A stretch of DNA of 64,000 nt, taken from Pseudomonas sp. GOM6 (GTDB lineage: Bacteria > Pseudomonadota > Gammaproteobacteria > Pseudomonadales > Pseudomonadaceae). The stretch is taken from NCBI RefSeq assembly GCF_029537485.1, contig NZ_JARPUS010000008.1, forward strand, positions 140,708 to 204,707, given 5' to 3'. The translations under genes and the position numbers were made by a program. Within the stretch, counting starts at the first letter, position 1. Each line of letters opens with the position of its first letter. Under the pieces are notes generated by a model that ran no database searches, was not told where the DNA came from, and saw only the letters and a program-made list of their open reading frames with translations. This document shows, in pieces, positions 9,862-18,738 of this stretch.

Positions 9862-10560
9862 ATGCTTTCCGGCGCGCTTCCGGCCTTCGTCCTGCACAGC
9901 CGGCCCTACAAGGAAACCAGCGCGCTGGTCGATTTTCTTACTCCCCGAGGGCGCCTGCGCGCCGTGTTGCGCAATGCGCGAGGCAAGGCAGGCAGCCTGG
10001 CGCGACCGTTTGTGCCGCTGGAGCTTGAACTGCGTGGTCGTAGCGAGTTGCGCAATGTCGGGCGGCTTGAACCTGATGGCGTCTCCTACTGGCTTCAGGG
10101 GCAGGTTCTATACAGTGCCATGTATCTCAATGAGCTGCTGTTGCGCCTATTGCCGGCGGAAGATCCGCATCCCGCGTTGTTCGAATATTACGCTCTGACG
10201 CTGCAGGCGCTGGCGGCCAACCCGCCGCTGGAGCCGCTGTTGCGTGCTTTCGAGTGGCGTTTATTGGACGAGCTGGGCTATGGTTTCGCCCTTGCTTTCG
10301 ATATGGCTGGCCAGCCGATAACCGCGGACGGACTCTATCGCCTGCAGCCGGATGCTGGCCTGGAACCCGTGGCGCATTTACAGCCCGGTCTTTTTCAGGG
10401 CGCCGACCTGCTGGCGATGGCTGATGCCGACTGGTCTTCCCCGGGCGCTCTGGCCGCAGCCAAGCGCCTGATGCGTCAGGCTCTGGCTCCTCATCTGGGT
10501 GGTCGACCACTGGCCAGCCGCGAACTTTTCATGACTTTCAAGGAACCTGCCCGTGACTGA
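9862..10560 (+). CDS. recO: DNA repair protein RecO
   Basis: Mediator of RecA loading in the RecFOR pathway. It has 232 residues. The N-terminal OB fold begins [20 protein letters not shown], with [13 protein letters not shown] and the family EL..Y...Y..NELLLRLL region after it; a helical C-terminal domain follows. It starts 3 bp after era and overlaps pdxJ by 8 bases, so it is translated in series with both. Confidence 0.95.
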   Translation: MLSGALPAFVLHSRPYKETSALVDFLTPRGRLRAVLRNARGKAGSLARPFVPLELELRGRSELRNVGRLEPDGVSYWLQGQVLYSAMYLNELLLRLLPAEDPHPALFEYYALTLQALAANPPLEPLLRAFEWRLLDELGYGFALAFDMAGQPITADGLYRLQPDAGLEPVAHLQPGLFQGADLLAMADADWSSPGALAAAKRLMRQALAPHLGGRPLASRELFMTFKEPARD

Positions 10561-11299
10561 AGCCTCTCGTATTCTGCTCGGCGTCAACATCGACCACGTT
10601 GCGACCCTGCGTCAGGCTCGCGGCACTCGTTATCCGGACCCGGTCAAGGCTGCTCTGGATGCCGAGGAGGCAGGTGCTGACGGCATCACCGTGCACTTGC
10701 GTGAGGATCGGCGACATATTCAGGAGCGCGATGTGCGCTTGCTCAAGGACGTGTTGCAGACCCGCATGAACTTCGAGATGGGCGTGACCGACTTCATGCT
10801 CGATTTCGCCGAGCAGATTCGTCCCGAGCACGTCTGCCTGGTCCCGGAGACTCGCCAGGAGCTGACCACTGAAGGCGGTCTGGACGTGGCGGGACAGGAA
10901 GAGCGGATCAAGGCTGCCGTGCAGCGCCTGGCCAAACTGGGCTGTGAGGTGTCGCTATTCATTGATGCCGAGGAGCGACAGATCGAGGCAGCCCGTCGCA
11001 TTGGTGCGCCGGCTATCGAGCTGCATACCGGCCGCTACGCTGATGCCCGCACGCCCGAGGAGGCTGCTCATGAGCTGGCGCGGATCCGCGATGGCGTGGC
11101 CTGCGGTTTGGCCCAGGGTTTGATCGTTAACGCCGGTCACGGCCTGCACTACCACAACGTCGAGCCGGTTGCCGCGATTGCTGGCGTAAACGAGCTGAAT
11201 ATCGGTCACGCCATCGTGGCGCATGCTTTGTTCGTCGGCTTCAAGGCGGCTGTGGCGGAGATGAAGCAGCTGATCATTCAGGCCGCTGCACAGCGCTGA
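10553..11299 (+). CDS. pdxJ: Pyridoxine 5'-phosphate synthase
   Basis: Last step of de novo vitamin B6 synthesis: condenses 1-deoxy-D-xylulose 5-phosphate with aminoacetone 3-phosphate. It has 248 residues with a TIM-barrel layout. Family signatures are [46 protein letters not shown] and [11 protein letters not shown]. The GTG start lies inside the recO end. It is the last gene of the lepA-pdxJ run; the next gene is convergent. Confidence 0.97.
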   Translation: MTEASRILLGVNIDHVATLRQARGTRYPDPVKAALDAEEAGADGITVHLREDRRHIQERDVRLLKDVLQTRMNFEMGVTDFMLDFAEQIRPEHVCLVPETRQELTTEGGLDVAGQEERIKAAVQRLAKLGCEVSLFIDAEERQIEAARRIGAPAIELHTGRYADARTPEEAAHELARIRDGVACGLAQGLIVNAGHGLHYHNVEPVAAIAGVNELNIGHAIVAHALFVGFKAAVAEMKQLIIQAAAQR

Positions 11300-11306
11300 T
11301 CTGGAG

Positions 11307-12338
11307 CTATTTGCCGGCTGCTACAGCGTTTAGGGCTTCCTGAGAGCTGTCGATGATGCAGCGGTTGCGTCCGCTGCTCTTGGCTTGGTAAAGGCACTGG
11401 TCGGCGCGTTGCAGCCAGTGGCTCCAGGTTTCGTTGCGGCGCAGCATAGCGCCACCGATTGAGACGGTGACCATGCCACCTGGGCTTCGCAGATGGGTGC
11501 TGATGCATTCGCGCAGATGATCTGCAGCGGTTTTCAGCCCCTGTGGGTCGGTATCCGGCAGGAGCAGGAGAAATTCTTCGCCGCCGAAGCGGAAAAGGCG
11601 GTCCTCTTTGCGTGAGTGGTTTTTGATCAGCTCGACGAACTCGACCAGCACCAGATCGCCTGTGTGGTGGCCGTGCTGGTCATTGATCTGCTTGAAGTGA
11701 TCCAGGTCCAGCACAAGCACGCCGTACTGGCGCCCGTGGCGGCGCTGGCTGGATACGGCGATTTTCAGTTCTTCGTTCATGGCGCGGCGATTGCGAGCAC
11801 CCGTCAGCGGGTCGTGGATGGCCAGTACCTGTAACTGATCGCGTTGTGTTCGCGTGCGATAGGCGAAGATGAAGGTCAGTACGCCTGCCATTGCATTGGT
11901 GACCAGGAAAGACACCATCTGGTAATGGCTATCGAAAACGCTGCCCGGAACCCAGATTGAGTGAGCGACCAGGCTCGTCAGCACGAGCAGGCTGGCTACT
12001 ATCGCTTTGCCTGGTGAGACCATGAAGAAGTTGAAGAGGATCAGTGGGTAGATCCAGAACAAGCCGTTGACCCCAAGGTTGATGGCGATCAGGGTTGCGC
12101 CCACGGAGAATACGGCGCAGAGGTAAAGGCCTGGTTTCTCTGTGTCGCCGGTGCGCCAGGCGTAGATCACGGCGGCAATCGTGGAGAACACTATGATGCA
12201 GTCGGCAATGCCAACCAGGTAGTTGCCGTGGAGCAGGCGGTAGATGGCGTAGGGGCTGATGCCAAGTACGCCGATGATGCCCATCAGGGCAATGATGGAT
12301 AGCTGGAAGTCGTTGCGTAGACGTTTGAACATCCGCAC
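11307..12338 (-). CDS. Membrane diguanylate cyclase (GGDEF)
   Basis: Predicted to make cyclic di-GMP from GTP. It has 343 residues. The N-terminal half holds about five to six hydrophobic segments (from LSIIALMGIIGVLGISPY to FLVTNAMAGVLTFIFAY) and probably senses something in the membrane. The GGDEF domain begins at AIHDPLTGARNRRAM, and the active-site loop reads RFGGEEF, the catalytically competent variant. A clear RxxD inhibitory site before it is not evident. The start could be the GTG used here or an ATG two codons later at 12332. It is convergent with pdxJ. Confidence 0.9.
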   Translation of the reverse strand: MRMFKRLRNDFQLSIIALMGIIGVLGISPYAIYRLLHGNYLVGIADCIIVFSTIAAVIYAWRTGDTEKPGLYLCAVFSVGATLIAINLGVNGLFWIYPLILFNFFMVSPGKAIVASLLVLTSLVAHSIWVPGSVFDSHYQMVSFLVTNAMAGVLTFIFAYRTRTQRDQLQVLAIHDPLTGARNRRAMNEELKIAVSSQRRHGRQYGVLVLDLDHFKQINDQHGHHTGDLVLVEFVELIKNHSRKEDRLFRFGGEEFLLLLPDTDPQGLKTAADHLRECISTHLRSPGGMVTVSIGGAMLRRNETWSHWLQRADQCLYQAKSSGRNRCIIDSSQEALNAVAAGK

Positions 12339-12439
12339 GGGCTCATAGTTCTTATGAGCGCAAGCATGCAGGGCTTTGGCGGGCGCGGCAAGGAAGTGCT
12401 TGGCAAAGTGCCAGTATTTCCGCCGCGCGGCGTTTTAGC

Positions 12440-12622
12440 TTACTTCTTGCCCAGGCTGATGTGGCGCGAGGGAGCGGACCAGGACTGGCCGCTGACGCCT
12501 TTGGCAATCTGCTCAATTTCTCCGCCGGATTTGAGGAAGGCGGCAACCTGTGCCTCCAGAGACTCGCGGGTTTCCACGGCCGGTGCTGGCTTGGCTTGCG
12601 GGGTGGCTTTCTTGGCTCTCAT
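12440..12622 (-). CDS. Small basic protein with SutA-like C-terminal motif
   Basis: 60 residues, not assigned to a named family. The N-terminus is basic and Ala/Pro-rich (MRAKKATPQAKPAP). A helical segment, LEAQVAAFLKSGGEIEQIAK, resembles the AFLxxGGxIxxI pattern I recall from the C-terminus of the Pseudomonas RNA polymerase-binding protein SutA; that likeness is inference only. It lies 70 bp downstream of the cold-shock gene, beyond that gene's terminator. The start ATG has GAGGTAACCC upstream, and the codon use and ribosome binding site support a real gene. Confidence 0.6.
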   Translation of the reverse strand: MRAKKATPQAKPAPAVETRESLEAQVAAFLKSGGEIEQIAKGVSGQSWSAPSRHISLGKK

Positions 12623-12650
12623 GGGTTACCTCGTTGGGAGAATTCAGAGA

Positions 12651-12676
12651 TAAAAAAACCGGCCCGTGGGCCGGTT
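12651..12676 (-). terminator. Terminator of the cold-shock gene
   Basis: Read on the minus strand, AACCGGCCC (12676-12668) pairs with GGGCCGGTT (12665-12657) and a run of T follows (12658-12652). It sits 18 bp after the cold-shock gene. Confidence 0.88.
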
Positions 12677-12694
12677 CTCTTGGAGCCGGGAAGG

Positions 12695-12904
12695 TCAGAT
12701 AGCCTGAACTTCGTCGGCTTGCATGCCTTTCTGGCCCTGGACGGCGATGAAGGAAACCTTCTGGCCTTCCTGCAGGCTCTTGAAACCGGTGCTCTGGATG
12801 GAGCGGTAGTGAACGAACAGGTCAGCACCGCTTTCCGGGGTGATGAAGCCGAAGCCTTTCTCGTCGTTGAACCACTTGACGGTGCCAGTTTGACGTACGG
12901 ACAT
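12695..12904 (-). CDS. Cold-shock domain protein (CspA family)
   Basis: 69-residue RNA/DNA-binding OB-fold protein that melts mRNA structure. RNP1 is KGFGFIT and RNP2 is DLFVHY, both intact, and the opening [20 protein letters not shown] is typical. The ATG at 12904 is preceded by AGGAGA. The roughly 228-bp gap upstream, to endA, is a plausible structured cold-shock leader, though no specific cold box was proven. A strong terminator follows. Confidence 0.95.
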   Translation of the reverse strand: MSVRQTGTVKWFNDEKGFGFITPESGADLFVHYRSIQSTGFKSLQEGQKVSFIAVQGQKGMQADEVQAI

Positions 12905-13132
12905 GGGATATCTCCTTGAACAAAGTGAACATAGCACTGGAACAGCCCAGGCCATGACTGAGTGCAAAGAGTAAAGAAACCGAGGTGGGTCGGACCGAGA
13001 TCTAAACCGGTCGATTTGCGGTGACACATGCAGCACAGTGCGATCACCCTACAGGTAAAGCTGGTTTTTACCTAATGGTTTCTGCTTTTTTCTGGCGGGC
13101 GGTCTGGGTGCAGAGTGGCATTGCGGTCGAAA

Positions 13133-13852
13133 TTAACGGCATTGGCGCAGGTCAACCTCGCTCACGAAGGCGTTTCCCCAGCCCATGATGCAGGCGATGC
13201 GCTGATTGCGTTGGCGCTCCCAGCTCTGCGCTGGATATGCGCGATTCCAGGCTTCGAACAGCTGGCGCTCCTGCTTCGACAGGCGTAGCCCATAGCGTTG
13301 GCTCATGTAGAAGTAGGTACGTGCGATCATGCCGCGTACACGTGCCCGAGGCATGGCCTTGCGTGCCTTGAAGTCGACCACCATGGGGCAGGCTCCGTAC
13401 TGATGGGGTTGCTGCGGCAGCCAGACAAAGGCGTAGTTGCTGCGGTCGCCATTGATCTCGCCAATCGCCGGCACCAGATTGAACAGATCGGCTTCGGCGC
13501 GGCGGAAGGTCTCGTCGTTGCGGGCGCAGTTCTGCCGGCCGCCTTGTTGCCAGCAACGGCGTTGGTGGCCGATGACCCAGGCGGGTACCACATGCTCCCA
13601 TTCGATGCGTGCGGCGCGCCGGGGATTCTTGCGGGGTTGGTAACCGCAGCTCTGCAAATCCACTCGGTTGCCCTGATAACGGCAGCCACAATAAAACTCG
13701 ATCGACTGCTGGGCGTAGAGTCGCCAGGCGATCTTCTTGGCTTCGCTGAAGGTGCGTGGTGGGGCGGCGAGGGCGGGCAGGGTGACGCAGAGCAGCAATA
13801 GCAGGGCACAGCGCAGGGGCATGGATACGGCATCCCGGAAAAAGCGCGGCAT
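13133..13852 (-). CDS. EndA/Dns-type periplasmic endonuclease I
   Basis: Secreted or periplasmic non-specific DNA endonuclease of the endonuclease I family. It has about 239 residues from the chosen ATG, with a signal peptide (LRCALLLLLCVTLPALAA) ending near residue 30. The beta-beta-alpha-metal nuclease motifs are visible: RIEWEHVVPAW with the catalytic His, then DLFNLVPAIGEINGDRSNY. Several cysteines (YCGCR, QSCGY, RRCW, NCAR) probably form disulfides. The start is uncertain: ATG codons at 13855, 13852 and 13822 are all possible and none has a strong ribosome binding site. Confidence 0.9.
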   Translation of the reverse strand: MPRFFRDAVSMPLRCALLLLLCVTLPALAAPPRTFSEAKKIAWRLYAQQSIEFYCGCRYQGNRVDLQSCGYQPRKNPRRAARIEWEHVVPAWVIGHQRRCWQQGGRQNCARNDETFRRAEADLFNLVPAIGEINGDRSNYAFVWLPQQPHQYGACPMVVDFKARKAMPRARVRGMIARTYFYMSQRYGLRLSKQERQLFEAWNRAYPAQSWERQRNQRIACIMGWGNAFVSEVDLRQCR

Positions 13853-13990
13853 CATACCTGGCACCATGCTGGCGATGGGCTTGCAGCAGCAGAGCAAGCG
13901 CCGACTGCTTAACAGTTCGACTGGTCCGGGCTGACAGGCGCGAGCTGGCGCCGCATCATGCGCTCATGTAGTCAGGAGGTCGTTCGCCCC

Positions 13991-14782
13991 ATGAGCCTGT
14001 CGCTCACTCAGCAGTCCCTCGGTTATTCGGCGCAGAGCGTCGCCGGTCAGGTGCGCGGGCACAACGAAGATGCCGTGCTGTGTCAGCCTCAGCTGGGGTT
14101 GTGGGCGGTGGCCGATGGCATGGGGGGGCATCAGTGCGGCGAGGTGGCCAGCGCGCTGGTGATCGAGACCCTGGGGCGTGAGGTCGCCACCGGCATGGCG
14201 CTGGATCAGGCGATTCTCAGTGCCCATCGTCAGGTATTGGCCGCCAGCAGGGATGCAGACGGACGCGCCATGGGCAGTACGGTGGTGGCCGTACAGTTTG
14301 TCGACGGCGAGTTCGAGGTGGCCTGGGTGGGTGACAGTCGGGCCTACCGCGTGAGCCTGGAGGGTATCGTACGGCTGACGCGCGACCATAGCTGGGTACA
14401 GGCGATGGTTGATGCCGGTGAGCTGAGCGCCGAGCAGGCGCGGGAGCATCCGCGGCGCAATATCGTCACTCAGTGCCTGGGCCTGGGTGAGCAGGAGCTT
14501 GAGGTCGGACGAGTGCGCGGCAGCTTGCAAGCCGGTGAGTTGCTGCTGTTGTGCAGTGATGGCCTGACCGGTGAATTGAGCGATGAGCAGATCCAGGCGG
14601 TCTGTGCCAGCGCGGCCACCCTCGACGAGCTGGTCGAGCAGCTGGTGGGGCTAGCCAATCAGCTGGGCGGCAGAGACAATATCTCCTGCATCGCGCTGGC
14701 TCACTCTCCGGCCGATTCCGCGCAAATCGCCACCCAATCGCGCAATTTCATTCGCCGCTGGCTCACCTCCCGCAAGCACTGA
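13991..14782 (+). CDS. PP2C-family protein Ser/Thr phosphatase
   Basis: Stp1/PppA-like metal-dependent phosphatase expected to reverse the action of the adjacent kinase. It has 263 residues. Metal-binding motifs are GHNEDAV, AVADGMGGH, VGDSRAYR, CSDGLTGEL and GGRDNIS. The ATG at 13991 has AGGAGG 11 bases upstream. The kinase gene follows after 12 bp and the FHA gene after that, forming a three-gene phosphorylation module. PppA-type proteins often sit in type VI secretion clusters, but no such genes are present here. Confidence 0.94.
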   Translation: MSLSLTQQSLGYSAQSVAGQVRGHNEDAVLCQPQLGLWAVADGMGGHQCGEVASALVIETLGREVATGMALDQAILSAHRQVLAASRDADGRAMGSTVVAVQFVDGEFEVAWVGDSRAYRVSLEGIVRLTRDHSWVQAMVDAGELSAEQAREHPRRNIVTQCLGLGEQELEVGRVRGSLQAGELLLLCSDGLTGELSDEQIQAVCASAATLDELVEQLVGLANQLGGRDNISCIALAHSPADSAQIATQSRNFIRRWLTSRKH

Positions 14783-14794
14783 CAGATCGACTCG

Positions 14795-16462
14795 ATGAGC
14801 AACACTCTGCTTGAAATACCTGGTTATCGCGTACACGGGCAACTGGGCAAAGGGGGGATGGCCGAGGTTTATCTGGCAACCCAGCAATCCCTGCATCGCA
14901 AGGTGGCGATCAAGGTGCTGCGTAACGCCGAGGACGAAGCCTTCAGTAAGCGTTTCGTGCGTGAGGCGCACATAGTCGCCTCGCTCAATCATCCGTCGAT
15001 CATCACCATCTATGACGTCGACCGCCTGCCCGATGAGCGCGACTACCTGGCCATGGAGTTTCTCTCCGGTGGGGACCTGGCGCGGCACAAGGGCGAGCTG
15101 TTCGCGCCCGAGCGGGCGCTGCAGATCGTTCGCCAGGTGGCCAGTGGCCTGGCCGTGGTGCACGACAAGGGACTGGTGCACCGTGATGTGAAACCGGCCA
15201 ACATCCTGTTCCGCGAAGACGGCACGGCCGTGCTGACCGATTTCGGCGTGGCCAAGGATCTGGACATCGACAGCGAGCTGACCCAGTTCGGCGTGGCCGT
15301 TGGCAGCCCTGCGTACAGCAGCCCGGAGCAGGCCCAATGCCAGGCGCTGGATGCGCGTAGCGACATCTACAGCCTGGGCGTCATCCTGTTGGAGATGCTG
15401 ACCGGGACCAACCCTTTCCGCGGCGGCAACTACACCCAGACCGTGGTCAATCATGTGCAGATGGAACTGCCGCCTCTACCGGTCAGCCTCGCGGCGTTCC
15501 AGAGCCTGCTGGCGCGCATGCTGGCCAAGGCGCCGGAGCAGCGTTTCAACGATTGCCGTGAGCTGTTGGTGGCCCTGGATGAGGTGGAGCTGAGCGATCT
15601 GGACGAGACCCAGTTGCGCCCCGCTGTACCGGTGGCTGTGCCTGAACCTGCGGCGCGTCGTCGCCGCTCAGCCATGCCCTGGCTGCTGGGCCTTAGCGTG
15701 CTGGTGTTGATGGGGACGCTGACCTCGACTGTGCTTTACCTCAAGGAGCGCCGGCAGATCGAGGCGCTGCTGGCCCAGGCCGAGCAGCGTTTTGCGACGG
15801 GGCAATTGATCGAGCCTGCGCAGGACAGTGCGGAGCATTACTTCAACCAGGTACTGCAGCTCGATGACGACAGTCAGGAGGCGCTGGCCGGTTTGCAGCG
15901 CATCCGCACGACGCGCATCGAGGCTTTTATCGCTCTGGCCGAGCAGCGTCTGGCCGATGGTCTGCTGACCGAACCGGCAAGCGATAATGCCGACTATTAC
16001 TATCGCCAGGCCCTGGCCATCGACGAGCAGCATGCGGCGGCGCTAGCGGGCTTGCAGCGGGTACTGGATGCGCGCATCGAGCGCTACCTGCAACTGGCCG
16101 AGCAGAGCATCGCCGACAAGCGCCTGCTGCTGCCCGAAGAGAACAGTGCTGTGCACTATTACCGGCAGATTCTCGGTTGGGCGCCGGATAATCCGGCGGC
16201 CATCGAGGGTCTCAACCGCGTGGCGCTGCTGTTCCGCGACATGGCCAACGCCGAGTATCGGCGCAGCGACTTTCCCGGCGCGCTGGCGATGATCGAACGT
16301 GGCCTGGAGGCCGAGCCGAATAACCCGGAATTACTGAACATGCAGGCCGAGCATCAGCAACTGCTCGACGCTGCCCGAGCCTCCAGGGCGCGTGCCGCCG
16401 CCCGCGAGCAGCGTGAAGGCAACCCCCTCAAGCGCGCGTGGAACAACATCTTCGGTCGTTGA
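14795..16462 (+). CDS. Membrane Ser/Thr protein kinase with C-terminal repeats
   Basis: Hanks-type kinase of 555 residues. All key kinase motifs are present: the glycine loop LGKGGMAEVY (17-26), VAIK with Lys40, HRDVKPAN (129-136), DFGVAK and GSPAYSSPEQ. After an Arg-rich stretch, one membrane span lies near residues 294-314 (MPWLLGLSVLVLMGTLTS). Outside the membrane there are three related repeats of about 47 residues, each with an LAEQ, PA/E, YY/YFxQxL and AxxGLxR pattern, followed by a TPR-like tail. The repeats are probably a ligand or partner-binding region. The gene lies between the PP2C and FHA genes. Confidence 0.94.
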   Translation: MSNTLLEIPGYRVHGQLGKGGMAEVYLATQQSLHRKVAIKVLRNAEDEAFSKRFVREAHIVASLNHPSIITIYDVDRLPDERDYLAMEFLSGGDLARHKGELFAPERALQIVRQVASGLAVVHDKGLVHRDVKPANILFREDGTAVLTDFGVAKDLDIDSELTQFGVAVGSPAYSSPEQAQCQALDARSDIYSLGVILLEMLTGTNPFRGGNYTQTVVNHVQMELPPLPVSLAAFQSLLARMLAKAPEQRFNDCRELLVALDEVELSDLDETQLRPAVPVAVPEPAARRRRSAMPWLLGLSVLVLMGTLTSTVLYLKERRQIEALLAQAEQRFATGQLIEPAQDSAEHYFNQVLQLDDDSQEALAGLQRIRTTRIEAFIALAEQRLADGLLTEPASDNADYYYRQALAIDEQHAAALAGLQRVLDARIERYLQLAEQSIADKRLLLPEENSAVHYYRQILGWAPDNPAAIEGLNRVALLFRDMANAEYRRSDFPGALAMIERGLEAEPNNPELLNMQAEHQQLLDAARASRARAAAREQREGNPLKRAWNNIFGR

Positions 16463-16479
16463 TCGACAGGATCCGCATC

Positions 16480-17337
16480 ATGCTCAAACTGCATTTCAAG
16501 GACGGGCGCCAGGCCCCGGTCTGGCTGGTCGAGGAACGCATTACCCTGGGGCGCGACCGGCGCAACCAGCTGGTCCTGGACGACGCCGGCATCGGCGCCT
16601 TCCACGCCGAAATTCGCCAGGAAGACGGGCTGTACTTCATTGCTGATTGCGACAGCGAACAGGGTACATTCGTCAACGACGAGCGCATCACGTCGCGTTA
16701 CCAGTTACGCCATGGTGACCACCTGCGCCTGGGCGGTGTGGAGTTGACACTGAGCGACCCCAGCCGCGCCCAGGCGCGTGATGAGGCTACGCAGCGCTGG
16801 TTTCTGCAGGTGATGCAGGGCGAGCACGAAGGCAAGAAATTCCACGTCAGCGGCGCGATGACCTTTGGCCGTTCGACGCGCTGCGAACTGTGCTTCAGCG
16901 ATGCGCAGCTGTCGCGCCGGCACTGTGAGTTCTTTCTGCGCGACGATGTACTGGAAGTGAAGGATCTGGCCTCGGCCAATGGACTGCTGGTCAATGGCGA
17001 GAAGGTCAGCCATGCGCAGCTCAAGCCGGGCGACCAGCTGCGCATGGGCTCGGTGGCCCTGCTGGTGATCGGTCCCAAGGTCGAGATCGAGCCCGTGGAG
17101 CACGTTGACGAAGACGCTACCCTGTTCGTGCGCGCCGTCGATCTGCCGCTACCCAAGCCGGCCAAACCGCCGCGCTCAGGGGTGGCGGCAGCACCTACCA
17201 TCAACCCCCTGCATGCGGCAGCTCAGGCGCAGGCACAAACCGCTGCCACGCCAGCGAGCAACAGTCTGCTTCGCGCTGCGGCTGTGGCGCTGGGGCTGGT
17301 GCTGGTCATCGCGGCAGGTCTGGTGTTTCTCGCCTGA
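16480..17337 (+). CDS. Double-FHA domain protein with C-terminal membrane anchor
   Basis: Two forkhead-associated phosphothreonine-binding domains. The first (about residues 20-80) has TLGRDRRNQLVL, GAFHAEI and GTFVNDERI. The second (about 120-185) has TFGRSTRCEL, LSRRHCEF and NGLLVNGEKV. A Pro/Ala-rich linker leads to a C-terminal membrane span (AAVALGLVLVIAAGLVFLA), so the domains probably face the cytoplasm next to the kinase. The start ATG at 16480 has AGGA eight bases upstream; an ATG at 16438 would lie inside the kinase gene. It has 285 residues and probably reads the phosphorylation state set by the two preceding gene products. Confidence 0.93.
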   Translation: MLKLHFKDGRQAPVWLVEERITLGRDRRNQLVLDDAGIGAFHAEIRQEDGLYFIADCDSEQGTFVNDERITSRYQLRHGDHLRLGGVELTLSDPSRAQARDEATQRWFLQVMQGEHEGKKFHVSGAMTFGRSTRCELCFSDAQLSRRHCEFFLRDDVLEVKDLASANGLLVNGEKVSHAQLKPGDQLRMGSVALLVIGPKVEIEPVEHVDEDATLFVRAVDLPLPKPAKPPRSGVAAAPTINPLHAAAQAQAQTAATPASNSLLRAAAVALGLVLVIAAGLVFLA

Positions 17338-17442
17338 ACCCGCGGTTACTCGATTGGTGAATGTCTCTGGCGCGACCTGACAGTGTCGGGCGCGCGCTGT
17401 CTCGTTAGGCTTGCTGCTCTTCGTGCCATTTGAGATGTCTGC

Positions 17443-18735
17443 GTGAGAGCTTCCGTATTGCTGGCCGGCATCGGCCTGCTGGCCCTGTCCTCCCAGGCGC
17501 TGGCCTGGTCCAATCATTCCCTGGGCAGTCTGCTGGCTCTGCGCGATCAGCCGCAGCTGCGCAGGGCGGTAACGGTGGAGCCCCTGGAGGCCTTTCTCGA
17601 GCGACAGGCACCTGCCATCGAGCAGTTGCTGGATGAGCAGGAGCGCTACGCCCGCGAGCATTTTGTCTACTATCCGCCGCGCCCTGAGGCGCTGCGCTGG
17701 CGGGCTGATGCCAAGGTCGACCGGCGAGCGGCCTTCCTCGCCGCGCTGCGCATCAACCCCGAGGTGCGCCTGGCCAGTTTCATCCAGCAGCTACCGGGGC
17801 AGGATGCAGGCGGGCGCCCGGTGCTGCCTAGCGAGCAGGTACTGGTGTTTCGCAAGGTCGGTCCCTGGACGCACTGGCGCTATCTGGCGTTGCAGCCCGG
17901 AGAGCAGGTTGCGGCCCTGCAGGTGCTGGCCAGCGCGGCCGACGAACCTGACTACGGCCATGACATCAATCTGTTCAACGACAATCCCGGCGAGGCCGGC
18001 CAGCGTTACAACTTCGGCCCGCAGCCTTTTGGCGATGCACGCTTCGAGTATTCCTCGCAGGCGCCTTTCCATATCGGTTACTACCACGAGTCGGCGCTGG
18101 TCTACGCAGCAGCGCCTTACCTGGGGCAGACCCTGCCGCACTGGCGCATCTATCAGTACACCGGCCTGGCGCGACTGGCCTTCAGCACGGGGCATGACTA
18201 CTGGGGTTACCGCTTCCTCGGCTGGGCCATGCATTACCTGCAGGATCTGACCCAGCCTTATCACAGCCGCGTGCTGCCGGGGGTCGATCTGACCGATATG
18301 GTGTTGATCGAGGCGAAGGCCCTGGTGGGGCTGAGTGAGGCACGTGACGCGGCGATCAAGCGTGTCGCCGACCGGCACACGGCGGTCGAGCAGTATCAGT
18401 TCGAGCGTATGCAGGCTTTGCTGGCACGTGGACAGCAGCGCGTACCTTTGTTGACGGCCTATGCCGAGCCGGAGAGAGATGCCGGGTATCCAGCGTTCGA
18501 TGTGGACTACGCCGCTGATGTGGTGGCTGCCGAGTCCAATGCGCGTGCCGACGAATTCGATGCCGTGATCGGTCAATGGCTGGCACGTGGCGTGGCCGGT
18601 CAGGGTTTCAGCGAGGGCAATCAGCTGCGGCCGGTAACGCCTGACCCGGCACTGGATGCCTTGCTGGTCGAGTTCTTTCGGCACTTCGGCAGCCACAGCC
18701 GTAATGCCTTGCGTGGAACCCTTGGCGCAGACTGA
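17443..18735 (+). CDS. Secreted phospholipase C / P1 nuclease-like protein
   Basis: 430 residues with a signal peptide (MRASVLLAGIGLLALSSQALA). Cleavage would expose Trp as the first or second mature residue (AWSNHSLG), a hallmark of zinc phospholipase C and P1/S1 nucleases, whose terminal Trp binds zinc. The motif MHYLQDLTQPYHS (H264, D268) matches the HxxxD zinc pair of that fold, with further His at HDYWGYRF and FRHFGSHS. Substrate is not clear from sequence. The GTG start at 17443 is the only one that yields an intact signal peptide. Assignment to the fold is inference from motifs. Confidence 0.75.
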   Translation: MRASVLLAGIGLLALSSQALAWSNHSLGSLLALRDQPQLRRAVTVEPLEAFLERQAPAIEQLLDEQERYAREHFVYYPPRPEALRWRADAKVDRRAAFLAALRINPEVRLASFIQQLPGQDAGGRPVLPSEQVLVFRKVGPWTHWRYLALQPGEQVAALQVLASAADEPDYGHDINLFNDNPGEAGQRYNFGPQPFGDARFEYSSQAPFHIGYYHESALVYAAAPYLGQTLPHWRIYQYTGLARLAFSTGHDYWGYRFLGWAMHYLQDLTQPYHSRVLPGVDLTDMVLIEAKALVGLSEARDAAIKRVADRHTAVEQYQFERMQALLARGQQRVPLLTAYAEPERDAGYPAFDVDYAADVVAAESNARADEFDAVIGQWLARGVAGQGFSEGNQLRPVTPDPALDALLVEFFRHFGSHSRNALRGTLGAD

Positions 18736-18738
18736 GGC

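Noticed and set aside
13991..17337. Phosphatase-kinase-FHA trio as part of a type VI secretion cluster
   Set aside because: No tss, hcp, vgrG or clpV gene is found on either side; the link is only by family.
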